From Picocystis sp. L7 (lineage: Eukaryota > Chlorophyta > Picocystophyceae > Picocystales > Picocystaceae), in contig QXJR01000019.1 in the NCBI GenBank assembly GCA_020975725.1, forward strand, positions 372,001 to 436,000: a stretch of 64,000 nt of DNA, given 5' to 3'. Shown piece by piece: positions 20,700 through 29,621 of this stretch (position 1 is the stretch's first letter; each line of letters opens with the position of its first letter). Position numbers and translations under genes: made by a program. A model generated the notes under the pieces. It ran no database searches and was not told where the DNA came from. It was given only the letters and a program-made list of their open reading frames with translations.

Positions 20700-21752
20700 A
20701 TGGCCTTTCCAGGCGCTTCGGACGGGCTCCTGACGGATCCCAGCGCCGAAGGCGAGCTGGGTGGATCTTTCGTGGATGTCAAGGAAGAGACTGGGGAGGC
20801 AGAAAAGGACCGCAGCGGGATAGCTGCGAGCAAAGCCGCCGAGAAGCGGACCAAGAGGAAGCGTCTCGACGGGAAGAAAGATGTAGGAGAGCACGCAGGA
20901 GAGACGCACAAATTGGCCAAGGAGGGCGCGGAAACCACCGAGGATGCGCTAAAGCACGCGAGAAGAGGAGTCGAAGAGCTGCTGCAGAGTATGCTTCAAT
21001 CGACGCGTGCCGACGGCGGGGAACGTCTCGAAGGGAAGGAGTTGCAAGGGCTTATGCTGAAGAGCGTGGAGTACGGGAGGGTGTCCTGCACTTTCCGCGT
21101 GTGCGAGAACATGCTCGATGGGGATGAAGAGTTCCACAGTGGAGGAGTCTCCACGCTCGTGAATGCGCTGGAGAAGCTAGCACTCTCTACGGTGTACTCC
21201 TCCTTCCCCAAGAGCGCAGAGCAGTCCATCGGTGTGCTTGAAAGCATACCTGTCGGGTCTCACCTGCACGTAGTGTCCATGGTCGTCTGTTCGAGCAGGA
21301 CAGCATTGGTGACCTCAGAAATAAGAAGCGCACAAACCTCTAGACTGATGGCGCATGGGAGGAGCATGTACTTGGTGGGCGACCTGCCACAATCGAGCGG
21401 GAGGGTGGTACCTCCTGCACAGAACGTGTTGATGGCAGGTAGGGCCAACTTCAATCCTACATTGGCACCCTCCTACAAGTTGGTGGCCCCTGTGACAGTC
21501 CAGCTTCCCACCTATGGAACTGCTTCCCCCATGAATGCTGCTCCAGTGCAACCGCGACCTTCATCGTCTGGGGCCAACGTCACTGCACACACCGGAGAGG
21601 CAGAGAATTTGCCTTCCATACCCGTGGGGGTCCGTCGCATGTCGTGTTGCGGTCATCCGAGACGGCACCATCCCAAGCACTACTGCCCCAATCCTGGCAT
21701 GCGATATCCAGGCTATCCCAAGGACAGAATGGCAAGAAGGAGGGCCTTGTAA
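20700..21752 (+). CDS. Hotdog-fold thioesterase-like protein with Cys/His-rich tail
   Basis: 350 residues, ATG at 20700. Residues 1-90 are charged and lysine-rich. Residues about 118-230 follow the ACOT13/PaaI hotdog fold: GRVSCTFRVCENM, FHSGGVSTLVNALEKLAL, and SRLMAHGRSMYLVGDL. In human ACOT13 the matching helix reads HGGLTATLVDN with a catalytic Asp; here the aligned residue is Asn (LVNAL). The C-terminal 120 residues are Pro/Ser-rich and end with CCGHPRRHHPKHYCPNP, a small Cys/His cluster that could bind zinc. Neither tail belongs to the usual family (about 140 aa). Acyl-CoA or another thioester substrate is unknown. Fold assignment is from pattern only. Confidence 0.65.
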   Translation: MAFPGASDGLLTDPSAEGELGGSFVDVKEETGEAEKDRSGIAASKAAEKRTKRKRLDGKKDVGEHAGETHKLAKEGAETTEDALKHARRGVEELLQSMLQSTRADGGERLEGKELQGLMLKSVEYGRVSCTFRVCENMLDGDEEFHSGGVSTLVNALEKLALSTVYSSFPKSAEQSIGVLESIPVGSHLHVVSMVVCSSRTALVTSEIRSAQTSRLMAHGRSMYLVGDLPQSSGRVVPPAQNVLMAGRANFNPTLAPSYKLVAPVTVQLPTYGTASPMNAAPVQPRPSSSGANVTAHTGEAENLPSIPVGVRRMSCCGHPRRHHPKHYCPNPGMRYPGYPKDRMARRRAL

Positions 21753-22112
21753 CCTATTGTTTGCATCGTTCACTTGATCTTGCCTGTAGACCGCTCCACC
21801 CTCACCAACTCCATCTTCAAGCTCTCCACCCCGCCGGACCGCTCCGAACCCACCCCCGAAACGTTTATCCGCGAATTCGCCATGACCCGAAGAGCATCTC
21901 CTCTCCTGCTTTTGTCCTCTACGTCATCTGCCCCGTTTCCCGGATCCCCGTTCCTCGTCCGCCACGGTCCCCATGTCCCGCCTCGAAGCCCGGTTTTCCC
22001 TTTCCATCCCCTCCTTCGGGACAGGACCCGCAGAGGAGGGGGCGCCGCCTGGTGGTGTGGACGTGGGCCCTTCCCACACGGATTTCAGTGCCAAGCACGA
22101 TCGAATTGGACG
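21753..22112. promoter_or_regulatory. Spacer between hotdog-fold gene and S16 gene
   Basis: 360 bp between two genes on the same strand. It should contain the hotdog-fold 3' UTR and the S16 promoter. No separate gene or clear motif. Confidence 0.4.
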
Positions 22113-22725
22113 ATGATGGCCTCGACGTTGAGCGCCTCCACGTCCACGTTCGCCGGGAAACGCGTGGTGCAGGTGCGTTGGAAAAGCGGGAAAGAGGATG
22201 CAGGCTCGTTCCGGGACGTGAAAGGCGCAGCAACGAGAGGGGAACGGAGCGAGGGAAGGAAGCCGCCGCCGACGGAGAGTGCGGGACTAGAGTGGGAGCT
22301 GACGCGTGCTTGCGACGGTGCAGCAGAATGGGAGTGCGCGCGTAGCGGTGGCCCGAAACATGCCCGTGGTGGAGGCGGCCGTGAAGGTGCGTGGTCGTCC
22401 AGCGAACAATCGAGCGAGACGCGTCCTTGGAGGATCCAGGTGGAGAAGACGCCTCGGAAACTGACACGTATGGGACTTCAACGGCGACGTGCAGCTGCGT
22501 TTCAAGCGCTTCGGAAGGAAGAAGCTTCCTTTCTACAGGATCGTGGCCATGGACTCCAGGGACAAGCGCGACGGTAGAGCATTGGAGGAATTGGGCTGGT
22601 ACGATCCCATCAGGCACGAGACGCAGTTGAAAGCACCGGAAATCAAGCGATGGCTCGATGTGGGAGCAGAACCAACGAAGACCGTGGAGAACTTGCTGAA
22701 GAAGGCCATGATTATCAATCCTTGA
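22113..22725 (+). CDS. rps16: Plastid 30S ribosomal protein S16, nuclear-encoded (3 exons)
   Basis: Exons 22113..22172, 22324..22386 and 22495..22725 give 117 residues. Exon 3 is plain bacterial-type S16: [36 protein letters not shown], to the end. The introns (151 and 108 bp) both start GTGCGT and end GTGCAG. Splicing creates [14 protein letters not shown], matching the usual MVKxRxKRFGRKK, and a 41-residue leader ([20 protein letters not shown]...) with the Ser/Thr/Arg make-up of a transit peptide. S16 helps assemble the small subunit. Exon 3 is certain, exons 1 and 2 are inferred from phase, splice sites and the leader; a mitochondrial destination cannot be excluded. Confidence 0.85.
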
Positions 22726-23187
22726 AGCTAATTTCGGGTAATGAACATGTTCCCGTTTCTTCCTTCTGCAAGCGTGCTTCGTCGTGGGTCCGTGCCTTGG
22801 CCTGGGAAGCCACAGGCACACCCTTCTGTCACGAACCTCGATTCCACCACCAAATGCGCGTGCAGCATTCTCGCAGCACCTTCGCATGGCCTGGCGTCCG
22901 TATCTCCCCGTCGCAGCATCCACCGCTCCTCCCGCACCCGCTTCGCATCCGTTCGCCGAGGACGAGGCCGCGCTTGGCCTTGGACGCACGCGCTCCGGTT
23001 CGCTCCGGTTCGCCAGGAAAGGCGGTCCAAGGTCGCTGGTGTGGGGACAGGCTGGGGTCCGACCCCAGTGAACTGTCCGACCCCAGGGTCCTTCTCCGGT
23101 TCGGTTCCTTGGGGCGACCCCACCTGGCCAGGCCCCCACCCGAGTGTTTGGCGCACGTGGGCGAGCATCCCATCGCCAAGCGACACG
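22726..23187. promoter_or_regulatory. Upstream region of the Tudor/SAM gene with GACCCCA inverted repeat
   Basis: 462 bp. CTGGGGTC-C-GACCCCAG near 23050-23067 is a near-perfect palindrome (8-bp arms, 1-nt centre) and a third GACCCCAG follows 18 bp on. No gene in the spacer; the large minus-strand frame crossing it is a shadow. Confidence 0.5.
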
Positions 23188-24657
23188 ATGGAACAGCACA
23201 GCGACAGGTCCTTGGACGCGAAGAAAGCGTCGAAACCTGCCTTGGGAACCCGTGTGGCCATCTTCTGGCCAGCAGACCTGGTGCGTGGGATGCCGACGCG
23301 TGGAAAAGCGAGGCCGAGCTCGCCGCCAAGGGACGAGACAAGGACGGACGGGAACGGTTCTGCCGCACGATGGGACGAGAACCATCGTAGAAGAATCTTG
23401 AACGCCGAATGCAGCACACTCGTGCGATCCATCGACGTGGAAGGAACGGCGAAAGCCAAAAGTGGCCGATGCGGACGTGGTCGCCCACCAACGACGAGAT
23501 TCGAACACCAGCTTGCTGACGGTGCGAGGGGTTTCGACGCTCGAACGACGATACGAACCGCATCGATCGTGTCGACGAACATCGCCACGATTCTTCAGGC
23601 ATGGTATTTCGGAACGGTGGTGAAAGAAAACACGGACCAAGGCACTCACTACATCATGTATGACGACGGAGACGAGGAGGAGCTCGATCTGAGCAAGGAA
23701 ACCTTCAAAATGGTGGACAAGAATGGAAACTACATCGGTGGAAATAATGCTCATTTGGCAAACAGCGGAGAAGACGAAGAGAACGGTGGCGACATCAATA
23801 TTGCAGCAATCGCCAATAAATCGCTCCCGGATGCGACAGGGAGCGAAGAAGCTGATCACCTGAAGGATGCACTGATAGATGATCCGCTGCCTAACAAGGC
23901 AATCGGCAACAAAAAGGCTAGGCTTCTTCGAGCCCGCGATGACAGCACTGGGGATGCAACTGGCGACAAGGAGGTGGATGCAGCAGGTGAAGGGCCTCAA
24001 CCGAAGCGTACAAAGATGCAGACGAGGCGCATGGTCTCGCGTAGACTTCCCACAGTGGACTATTACGAAGGGGGCACACCTGGAGAGATCGAAACTGGCA
24101 GGCTAGAAACCGAAGCATTGCCTCCAATCACCCCAGTCGGCACCGAGACAGGAAACACTACAGAGAACGGACTTGTCGCCTACGGCACACAGGCACCTTC
24201 AGCTGGTACGGGAAGAGGCAGGGGTCGTGGTAGAGGGAGGGGGAGGGGAAGAGGTCGGGGTCGAGGACGAGGTCGTTCAGGCTCAAGAAAACTTTCTGCT
24301 ACAGTAGGAGGAGCAGACATATATGCAATCGCTTCTGGCAATGCCACCGACGAGAACCATGGCGTGGACCTCGCAGTCCTTGCTGCCGGAGCAGAACATG
24401 CACAAGCAATCAGTGGAGATAGGGAACGAAGTGGCATAGCTTGCTTGGCCCAGAAGTCGAACCAGCATGGCAAAGATGTATTGTCTTGGTTGCAGAGCCA
24501 TGGGATGGAGAAATTCGCATCCCATTTCATTGCTCACGAGGTAGACATCGAATCCCTCAAGCTGCTGGAATATGGCGACCTCAAGGAGATGGGGATTCAT
24601 CAGGTTGGTCCTCGCAGGAAACTCTTCAAACTCATTGATGGTGTTCGTCGTGGATAG
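23188..24657 (+). CDS. Tudor-like / GR-repeat / SAM-domain protein (2 exons)
   Basis: Exons 23188..23280 and 23599..24657 give 383 residues; the 318-bp intron is GTGCGT...TTCAG. The junction builds a Tudor-like fold: GTRVAIFWPADL|AWYFGTVVKEN, then THYIMYDDGDEEELDL. Such small barrels read methyl-lysine or methyl-arginine, or bind DNA. The middle (about 70-215) is acidic, then basic, with PKRTK and TRRMVSRR stretches. Residues about 230-258 are an uninterrupted Gly-Arg repeat, an RNA-binding and methylation type. A C-terminal SAM domain (DVLSWLQSHGMEKFASHF, LLEYGDLKEMGI) ends at the stop. I know no named protein with this order. A nuclear chromatin or RNA scaffold role is inference. Confidence 0.8.
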   Translation: MEQHSDRSLDAKKASKPALGTRVAIFWPADLVRGMPTRGKARPSSPPRDETRTDGNGSAARWDENHRRRILNAECSTLVRSIDVEGTAKAKSGRCGRGRPPTTRFEHQLADGARGFDARTTIRTASIVSTNIATILQAWYFGTVVKENTDQGTHYIMYDDGDEEELDLSKETFKMVDKNGNYIGGNNAHLANSGEDEENGGDINIAAIANKSLPDATGSEEADHLKDALIDDPLPNKAIGNKKARLLRARDDSTGDATGDKEVDAAGEGPQPKRTKMQTRRMVSRRLPTVDYYEGGTPGEIETGRLETEALPPITPVGTETGNTTENGLVAYGTQAPSAGTGRGRGRGRGRGRGRGRGRGRGRSGSRKLSATVGGADIYAIASGNATDENHGVDLAVLAAGAEHAQAISGDRERSGIACLAQKSNQHGKDVLSWLQSHGMEKFASHFIAHEVDIESLKLLEYGDLKEMGIHQVGPRRKLFKLIDGVRRG

Positions 24658-25569
24658 GTAAGTTCTCCAGTTGGTGTGGCGTATAGTGATTTGCGCCCAC
24701 AGGAGGGCGGCGCTTCACAATTACCTCCGTCCCGAAGCTCTTTACTCTGCATGCTTGTAAAAGACAAGTTCTGCTGAACTACCGGTCGAGGCAGGACTAT
24801 CTTTGTAGCGGCAAACTTTTGCCCAGAACTGCTCGTCAATGATTGTGTTATTCACAAGGTCATGTGACGCGTGTCCCCAGACGGTTGGTCGGACCAGGTG
24901 TAGATGATCTCCCATCATTCCGGTGCTGTGATTGCCGATGGGCCTGACCCACGTCATGGACTGGAATTTTACTGCTAATTTTTTCCATGCATGTCTGTGG
25001 CTACAGGCCAACCGGGTGCCATCTTTCTTGCGTGTGCGATGAGGCAGCATTTCTTTTTTTTGTGTAGTCCATCCTCTCCTCCCGGGACAGGCCTGGATCA
25101 CCGTTGACCCCGTGTTCCTTCCTGGTCAAAAGGTTCCTCTTTGCCACGTGCGTCGCTCGTTGCAGGACCATGGCAATCATGCCATGATCATTTGTATCTC
25201 AGGTGTCCCTGTTTGTCCAATGGCATCGTTCCACTTTGCAATTATGGATGTGTATCCCTGGATGTTCCATGGTGCCCTCTTCCATCCCTCCGTTCCAGAC
25301 ACGAAACCAGAGAAGCGCAACACGAACACGACGTCGGCAACCGTCTCTGCGAGGCGCTCGATCGCCGTCGCCACCAAGACCGCGCTGGAAGGTGCACGAG
25401 GGGACTCGCCTGCACGTCGCGCCTTTCGGAGGAGCAGATTGGGTCGCACATTCGCCCGTCGGATCTGCTGGCGCCTGTTCAACGCTCCACCATTCGCAGG
25501 TTTTGGTGTCCTTCGCTGCGCCGAGCGTCGGCGCGCGCTGTGTTTGGTTCCCCGTGCCTTCGTGCTTCC
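24658..25569. promoter_or_regulatory. Spacer before flavin-reductase-like gene
   Basis: About 0.9 kb between two genes on the same strand. The first half is lower in GC and likely 3' UTR. The second half is GC-rich with a short hairpin, GCGCCGA-GCG-TCGGCGC at 25518-25534, about 36 bp before the ATG. An open frame reaches upstream of that ATG but has no recognisable content. Confidence 0.45.
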
Positions 25570-26304
25570 ATGGAACCATCAAACACGCGTCGTGTGAAGA
25601 TCACGCCATCGCCACATCCGAATTGGAGACCGTCCAAACCACAACCTTCACCATATGCGTCCAAGAACATGATTACCTTCGATTGTGCAAAACAAGGACC
25701 AGCAGTGCTCTATCCCATCATGGTCAGTGCAGTGGTGCCCAGACCCACCGCATTGATCTCTACTGTGGACGGAAAAGGTGTGCGCAACCTGGCACCGTAC
25801 TCCTACTTCAATGTGGTGGCGCACGATCCACCGCATGTGGTGGTGGGACTCTGCATGCATGATGATGGAAGCAAGAAGGACAGCCTCAAGAACGTGGAAG
25901 AGACCGGAGAATTCGTGGTCAACATGATGAGCGAATGGTACGCAGAATCTTCCAATTTCACCTGCGGTGGATATGGACCAAACATAGACGAGATGGAAGT
26001 TGCTGGGCTCACGCCCCTGCCTTCCCTGGTGGTCAAACCAGCGCGTGTCGCGGAGTCCGCCGTGCAGATGGAGTGCGTGCTCAAGCACAGTTACGAAGTT
26101 CACAACGATCAAGGGGTGCACACCACCACAGTTGTCATTGGAGAAGCCAAAATCGTGCACGTGAACGAAGGCGTGTGCGAGAAGGTGGAAGGAGAATATC
26201 GCGTCTCTTTGGAAAAACTCCAGCCCGTTTCCACGTTGGGAGGCACGTATTTCGGACGGACCGACTCGATCTTCGAGATGCCCAGGCCAGAAGAAGCAGG
26301 ATAG
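25570..26304 (+). CDS. Flavin reductase-like domain protein (FMN-binding split barrel)
   Basis: 244 residues from the ATG at 25570. The sequence YPIMVSAVVPRPTALISTVD, then NLAPYSYFNVVAHDPPHVVVG and ETGEFVVNMMSE is typical of the DIM6/NTAB-type flavin reductase family, which binds FMN in a split barrel and in many members reduces it with NAD(P)H. The family is spread through bacteria, algae and fungi; substrates are mostly unknown. The 32 residues before the domain are Pro/Arg-rich with no clear targeting pattern. The stop faces that of shikimate kinase, 150 bp away. Family is sure, role is open. Confidence 0.85.
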   Translation: MEPSNTRRVKITPSPHPNWRPSKPQPSPYASKNMITFDCAKQGPAVLYPIMVSAVVPRPTALISTVDGKGVRNLAPYSYFNVVAHDPPHVVVGLCMHDDGSKKDSLKNVEETGEFVVNMMSEWYAESSNFTCGGYGPNIDEMEVAGLTPLPSLVVKPARVAESAVQMECVLKHSYEVHNDQGVHTTTVVIGEAKIVHVNEGVCEKVEGEYRVSLEKLQPVSTLGGTYFGRTDSIFEMPRPEEAG

Positions 26305-26454
26305 CCAACGACGGTCGACTGGAAACACGTATTCGTATTTTGCTGTCCTGCAAACTTGGAGCGAGAGGTGGAGTAGGAGCGCTCGAAAAAGCATCCGCTA
26401 ATATCCCATTTATTCTTTTAGCCCATGGCCACGTCTGATCGCTGGCAGGCGCAG

Positions 26455-27380
26455 CTACCCCCCAAAACCTTTCTTCCCACCCGTATCCTTCCCATCGTCA
26501 AATTTGTTGTAATTCACCATGTTGCTCTTCTTGCCACGTTCTTCCAGCTCCATTTTCTTCTTGTCCATGAGATAGACGATGGCGTCGAGGCACCTTTCCA
26601 CGATCACCTGGGGCGTGGCGCTGGCGTACGAATCGGCAGAGTCCTGTATGGAAACGCAAGCGTCTGCTTCTTGGTAGAGGTGTTTTCTCTTTTCAAAAAT
26701 GTCCTCCAGCTTCTCCTGCGTGGTTGCGAGGAGGTCTTCACCGGCTTCGTTGGCGATCAGCGGGCGCGACCCTGTTCCGTCACCGACCGCACGTTCGGCC
26801 AAGATGGACGTGGCACCGTTCAGCCAGATGACCACACCGTTTCTCATGCTGGCCCAGTTCCTGGTCTTCAGCACGACTCCTCCACCGGTTCCCACCACGC
26901 ATCGCTGGAAGGAGCACAGTTCGGACATGACTTCCACTTCCAGGTCTCTGAAGTACTCTTCTCCCTCTTCGGCGAAGATCTGGGACACGGTTTTACCACC
27001 AGCCGCTTGTTCCACGAGCGAATCGCTTCCATCGTCGCGTACAAGCACGTCCTCGGTCAGTCCTTCCCGCATCGCGTCTGGTTTCGCTCTCTTCCGTTCC
27101 TTTTCAAGGATTTGCAAGCTCACCTGTCGAAGAAGTAGTATCCCATCACTTCAGCGATCCCTTTTCCCACGGTGCTCTTTCCGCTTCCCATCATGCCGAC
27201 GAGGTAGATGCTCGAACCGTGCAGCGCTTCCACGAGTCCGTCGAACTTCTGCTGCAGGCGCGTGGTTTCTTCCGGTTCCAGCACCCGTGGAGGGGTCGCA
27301 CGTGCACGCACGCGGGGTCTTGCGGCGGATGCGAGGCGTCCTGGACGGCATGGACGTGCGCGACGCGCCATCGTCGCCAT
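26455..27380 (-). CDS. SK: Shikimate kinase, plastid (2 exons)
   Basis: Exon 1 is 27380..27124, exon 2 is 27025..26455 (minus strand), 275 residues; the intron of 98 bp is GTGAGC...GGAAG. It phosphorylates shikimate to shikimate-3-phosphate in the plastid route to aromatic amino acids. Exon 1 has a Walker A loop (GMMGSGKST) after an Arg/Ala-rich transit-like leader; splicing gives GYYFFD|SDSLVEQAAGG, the shikimate-binding stretch. Exon 2 carries GTGGGVV and the lid GSRPLI. The extra C-terminus is lysine-rich (KKKMELEERGKKSN). Two ATGs lie 9 bp apart at 27380 and 27371. A perfect 28-bp palindrome lies 41 bp upstream of the first. Confidence 0.92.
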
Positions 27381-27420
27381 CGCGTTTCTGTCCGACACGT
27401 GCGCCGCCGACCTCCCTTTC

Positions 27421-27448
27421 ATCGATACCTTGGATCCAAGGTATCGAT
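27421..27448. repeat. Perfect 28-bp palindrome
   Basis: The left half ATCGATACCTTGGA is followed directly by its exact reverse complement. There is no loop. Chance occurrence of a 28-bp perfect palindrome in 64 kb is very unlikely. It lies 41-68 bp upstream of the shikimate kinase ATG. Confidence 0.95.
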
Positions 27449-27454
27449 ACAAAG

Positions 27455-27481
27455 ATCGAGATCTCTTCCGAAGATCTCGAT
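27455..27481. repeat. Inverted repeat ATCGAGATCT-7 nt-AGATCTCGAT
   Basis: Perfect 10-bp arms at 27455-27464 and 27472-27481. The arm is the same decamer seen four times before beta-amylase and twice before the FUSED-type kinase. Confidence 0.9.
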
Positions 27482-27828
27482 GGAAGGGACCCGCACAGCG
27501 CCTCGCCGTGTCGGTTTCGTCTTTCGGACGAGGCTGTGGACGGCGTGATCGGCGTGTCCAGGGTGGGATCTGCAGGAGACGAGCGTGCAGCAGAGGGAGG
27601 AGACGCACGCGAGGCTTGTGCTGTTGATGGACGACAGTCAAAGGGTGGATTGGGAGGGAGGGAAGCACCCAAAGGACGCCTGGTGGTCGGTCGTCGCCTG
27701 CGTCCTTGCGCGTGGGAATGCAGCGGGTCGTTCGCTCCTTCCTTCACGTCTCCTGGCCCTGGCATCCGTCTCGTATCACGTCCATTGGATGTGGGCGTTG
27801 GACGTCCGTGGCGAAGCGGATGAGCCTT

Positions 27829-28066
27829 GGACCACACACGCACACACACACACACATAAACACACACACACACACACATAAACACACACACATAAACACA
27901 CACACATAAACACACACACACATAAACACACATAAACACACACACATAAACACACACACATAAACACACACACATAAACACACACACACATAAACACACA
28001 TAAACACACACACACACACATAAACACACATAAACACACACACACGCACATAAACACAAACACACA
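27829..28066. repeat. (CA)n microsatellite with regular TAAA breaks
   Basis: About 240 bp of CACACACA units broken at short intervals by TAAA (ACACACATAAACAC). Alternating purine-pyrimidine DNA of this kind can form Z-DNA. It sits in the middle of a divergent promoter. Confidence 0.95.
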
Positions 28067-28539
28067 GTGGTGTGGGACAGGAGAAGATGTGTGGTGGACA
28101 GGCCACGGTCCACTCCACCCTCCGCCTCCCGTACGTCCCCTGCCTCCACGGTCCCCGTCGCTCCAACCCAGAACCGTGGGGAAAGGGGGGTGAGAAGGGA
28201 CCACGGAGGCGTGGCCCGTGGAGGAGACCGTACGCCATCCGGGGGGGGGAGGGGATCGACCCCGCGGGAACCCGTGCGATTTTCCCTTTCGAACCCGAAC
28301 CCTTGATGGGAGGAACCCGAAGGACTTCCCTTACGACCCTCGGGTCTCGTTCCCTCCCATCCCTACGCGCGAGTCCGCGTTTTCTCGATCGAGACCCTCC
28401 CTCGCCCTTGTTTCTCGTCCCGTCCACGAGTCCACCCCATCCGTCCTGGACCGAGGCGTCTCCTCCATCCAAGCGTCGACGACGCAGTTGTGCGCCTTTC
28501 ACGTCGCCGAAGCGCGCTCCACCGTCCTCGAACACGTCC

Positions 28540-29344
28540 ATGGCGATGTCCACGACCCTCCTGAAGCCCACCATGCGCGTCCAGCCGCGCGTGGCCGCAC
28601 CCAGGCGCGCCACCAAGGCCGCACGCGGCGCATCCGGCGTGGCACGTGCAGCGCCGATCGTCGGCAATCCCGCACCTGGATTCTCGGCGCAAGCGGTGTA
28701 CGACCAAGAGTTCATGGACGTCTCCCTCGATCAGTACAAGGTACGTCGTCGTCCGATGTCCAAGACGGACGTGTCGAGGATGCCGAGGACGGCTCGCCTG
28801 GAAAACGTGGCGCACGAGCTGACCCAACCGCGCACCTGGACGAACGACGCAGGGAAAGTACGTGGTGCTCTTCTTCTATCCGCTGGACTTCACCTTCGTG
28901 TGTCCCACCGAAATCACCGCCTTCAGCGACCGCTACGAAGAGTTCGCCAAGCTCAACTGCGAAGTGTTGGCCGTGTCCGTGGACAGCCAGTTCTCCCACT
29001 TGGCCTGGTTGCAGACAGAACGATCCGAGGGTGGATTGGGCGACCTCAACTATCCGCTGGTCTCGGATCTGAAGCGCGAAATCTCCACCGCGTACAGCGT
29101 GCTCACGGAGGAGGGAGTGGCCCTCCGCGGACTCTTCATTATTGATAGGGAAGGAATCGTACAGCATTCGACCATCAACAACTTGGCCTTTGGCAGGAAC
29201 GTAGACGAGGTGCTGCGTACACTGCAGGCGCTGCAGTACGTGCAAGACAATCCGGACGAGGTCTGTCCAGCCGGTTGGAAGCCAGGCCAAAAGACCATGA
29301 AGCCCGATCCTGAAGGCTCCAAGGAATACTTTGCTGCCATCTAA
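28540..29344 (+). CDS. PRX: Chloroplast 2-Cys peroxiredoxin (2 exons)
   Basis: Exons 28540..28740 and 28853..29344, 230 residues; the 112-bp intron is GTACGT...CGCAG and the junction reads [19 protein letters not shown]. It reduces hydrogen peroxide and lipid peroxides in the plastid stroma, recharged by thioredoxins or NTRC. The peroxidatic Cys is residue 84 (FVCPTEI) and the resolving Cys about 205 ([10 protein letters not shown]). The C-terminal GSKEYFAAI holds the YF motif of redox-sensitive eukaryotic forms. The first 60 or so residues are basic, Ala/Pro/Ser-rich and fit a transit peptide. Confidence 0.95.
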
Positions 29345-29621
29345 ATCGACCAAACACTGTCGCAACCGCGATTCCCACGACGGGAAGAGTCGATCTGTGT
29401 AAGTACGATTCTTTGCGCTGATACTTCCCCATGTTTTTTCTTTCCTGATCTGTGCTGTGTGGAAGTAGCTGCGCTTGAGGTGCAAGAGTAGGTGGAGAGT
29501 GGTCCTCGGTGCCCATCTCTTGCATCTCAAGTGAAGCACGATTGCACGGAGGGCAGAAGGCACACGACGTTCACCCAAAATTTTATTGAACCGCATCACG
29601 ACCAGCCAAGAAGGAGTGAGC

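Larger units (their letters stand above)
27381..28539. promoter_or_regulatory. Divergent promoter region, shikimate kinase / peroxiredoxin
   Basis: About 1.16 kb between two plastid-protein genes that diverge. It holds the palindromes at 27421-27481, a long CA/TAAA microsatellite (27829-28066) and GGGATCGACC at 28252-28261. The open frames over the microsatellite are low complexity. Shared control is possible but unproven. Confidence 0.55.

Noticed and set aside
21919-24000. Minus-strand frame of 693 codons
   Set aside because: It overlaps the S16 and Tudor/SAM genes on the other strand, whose products are recognisable; no domain seen in it.
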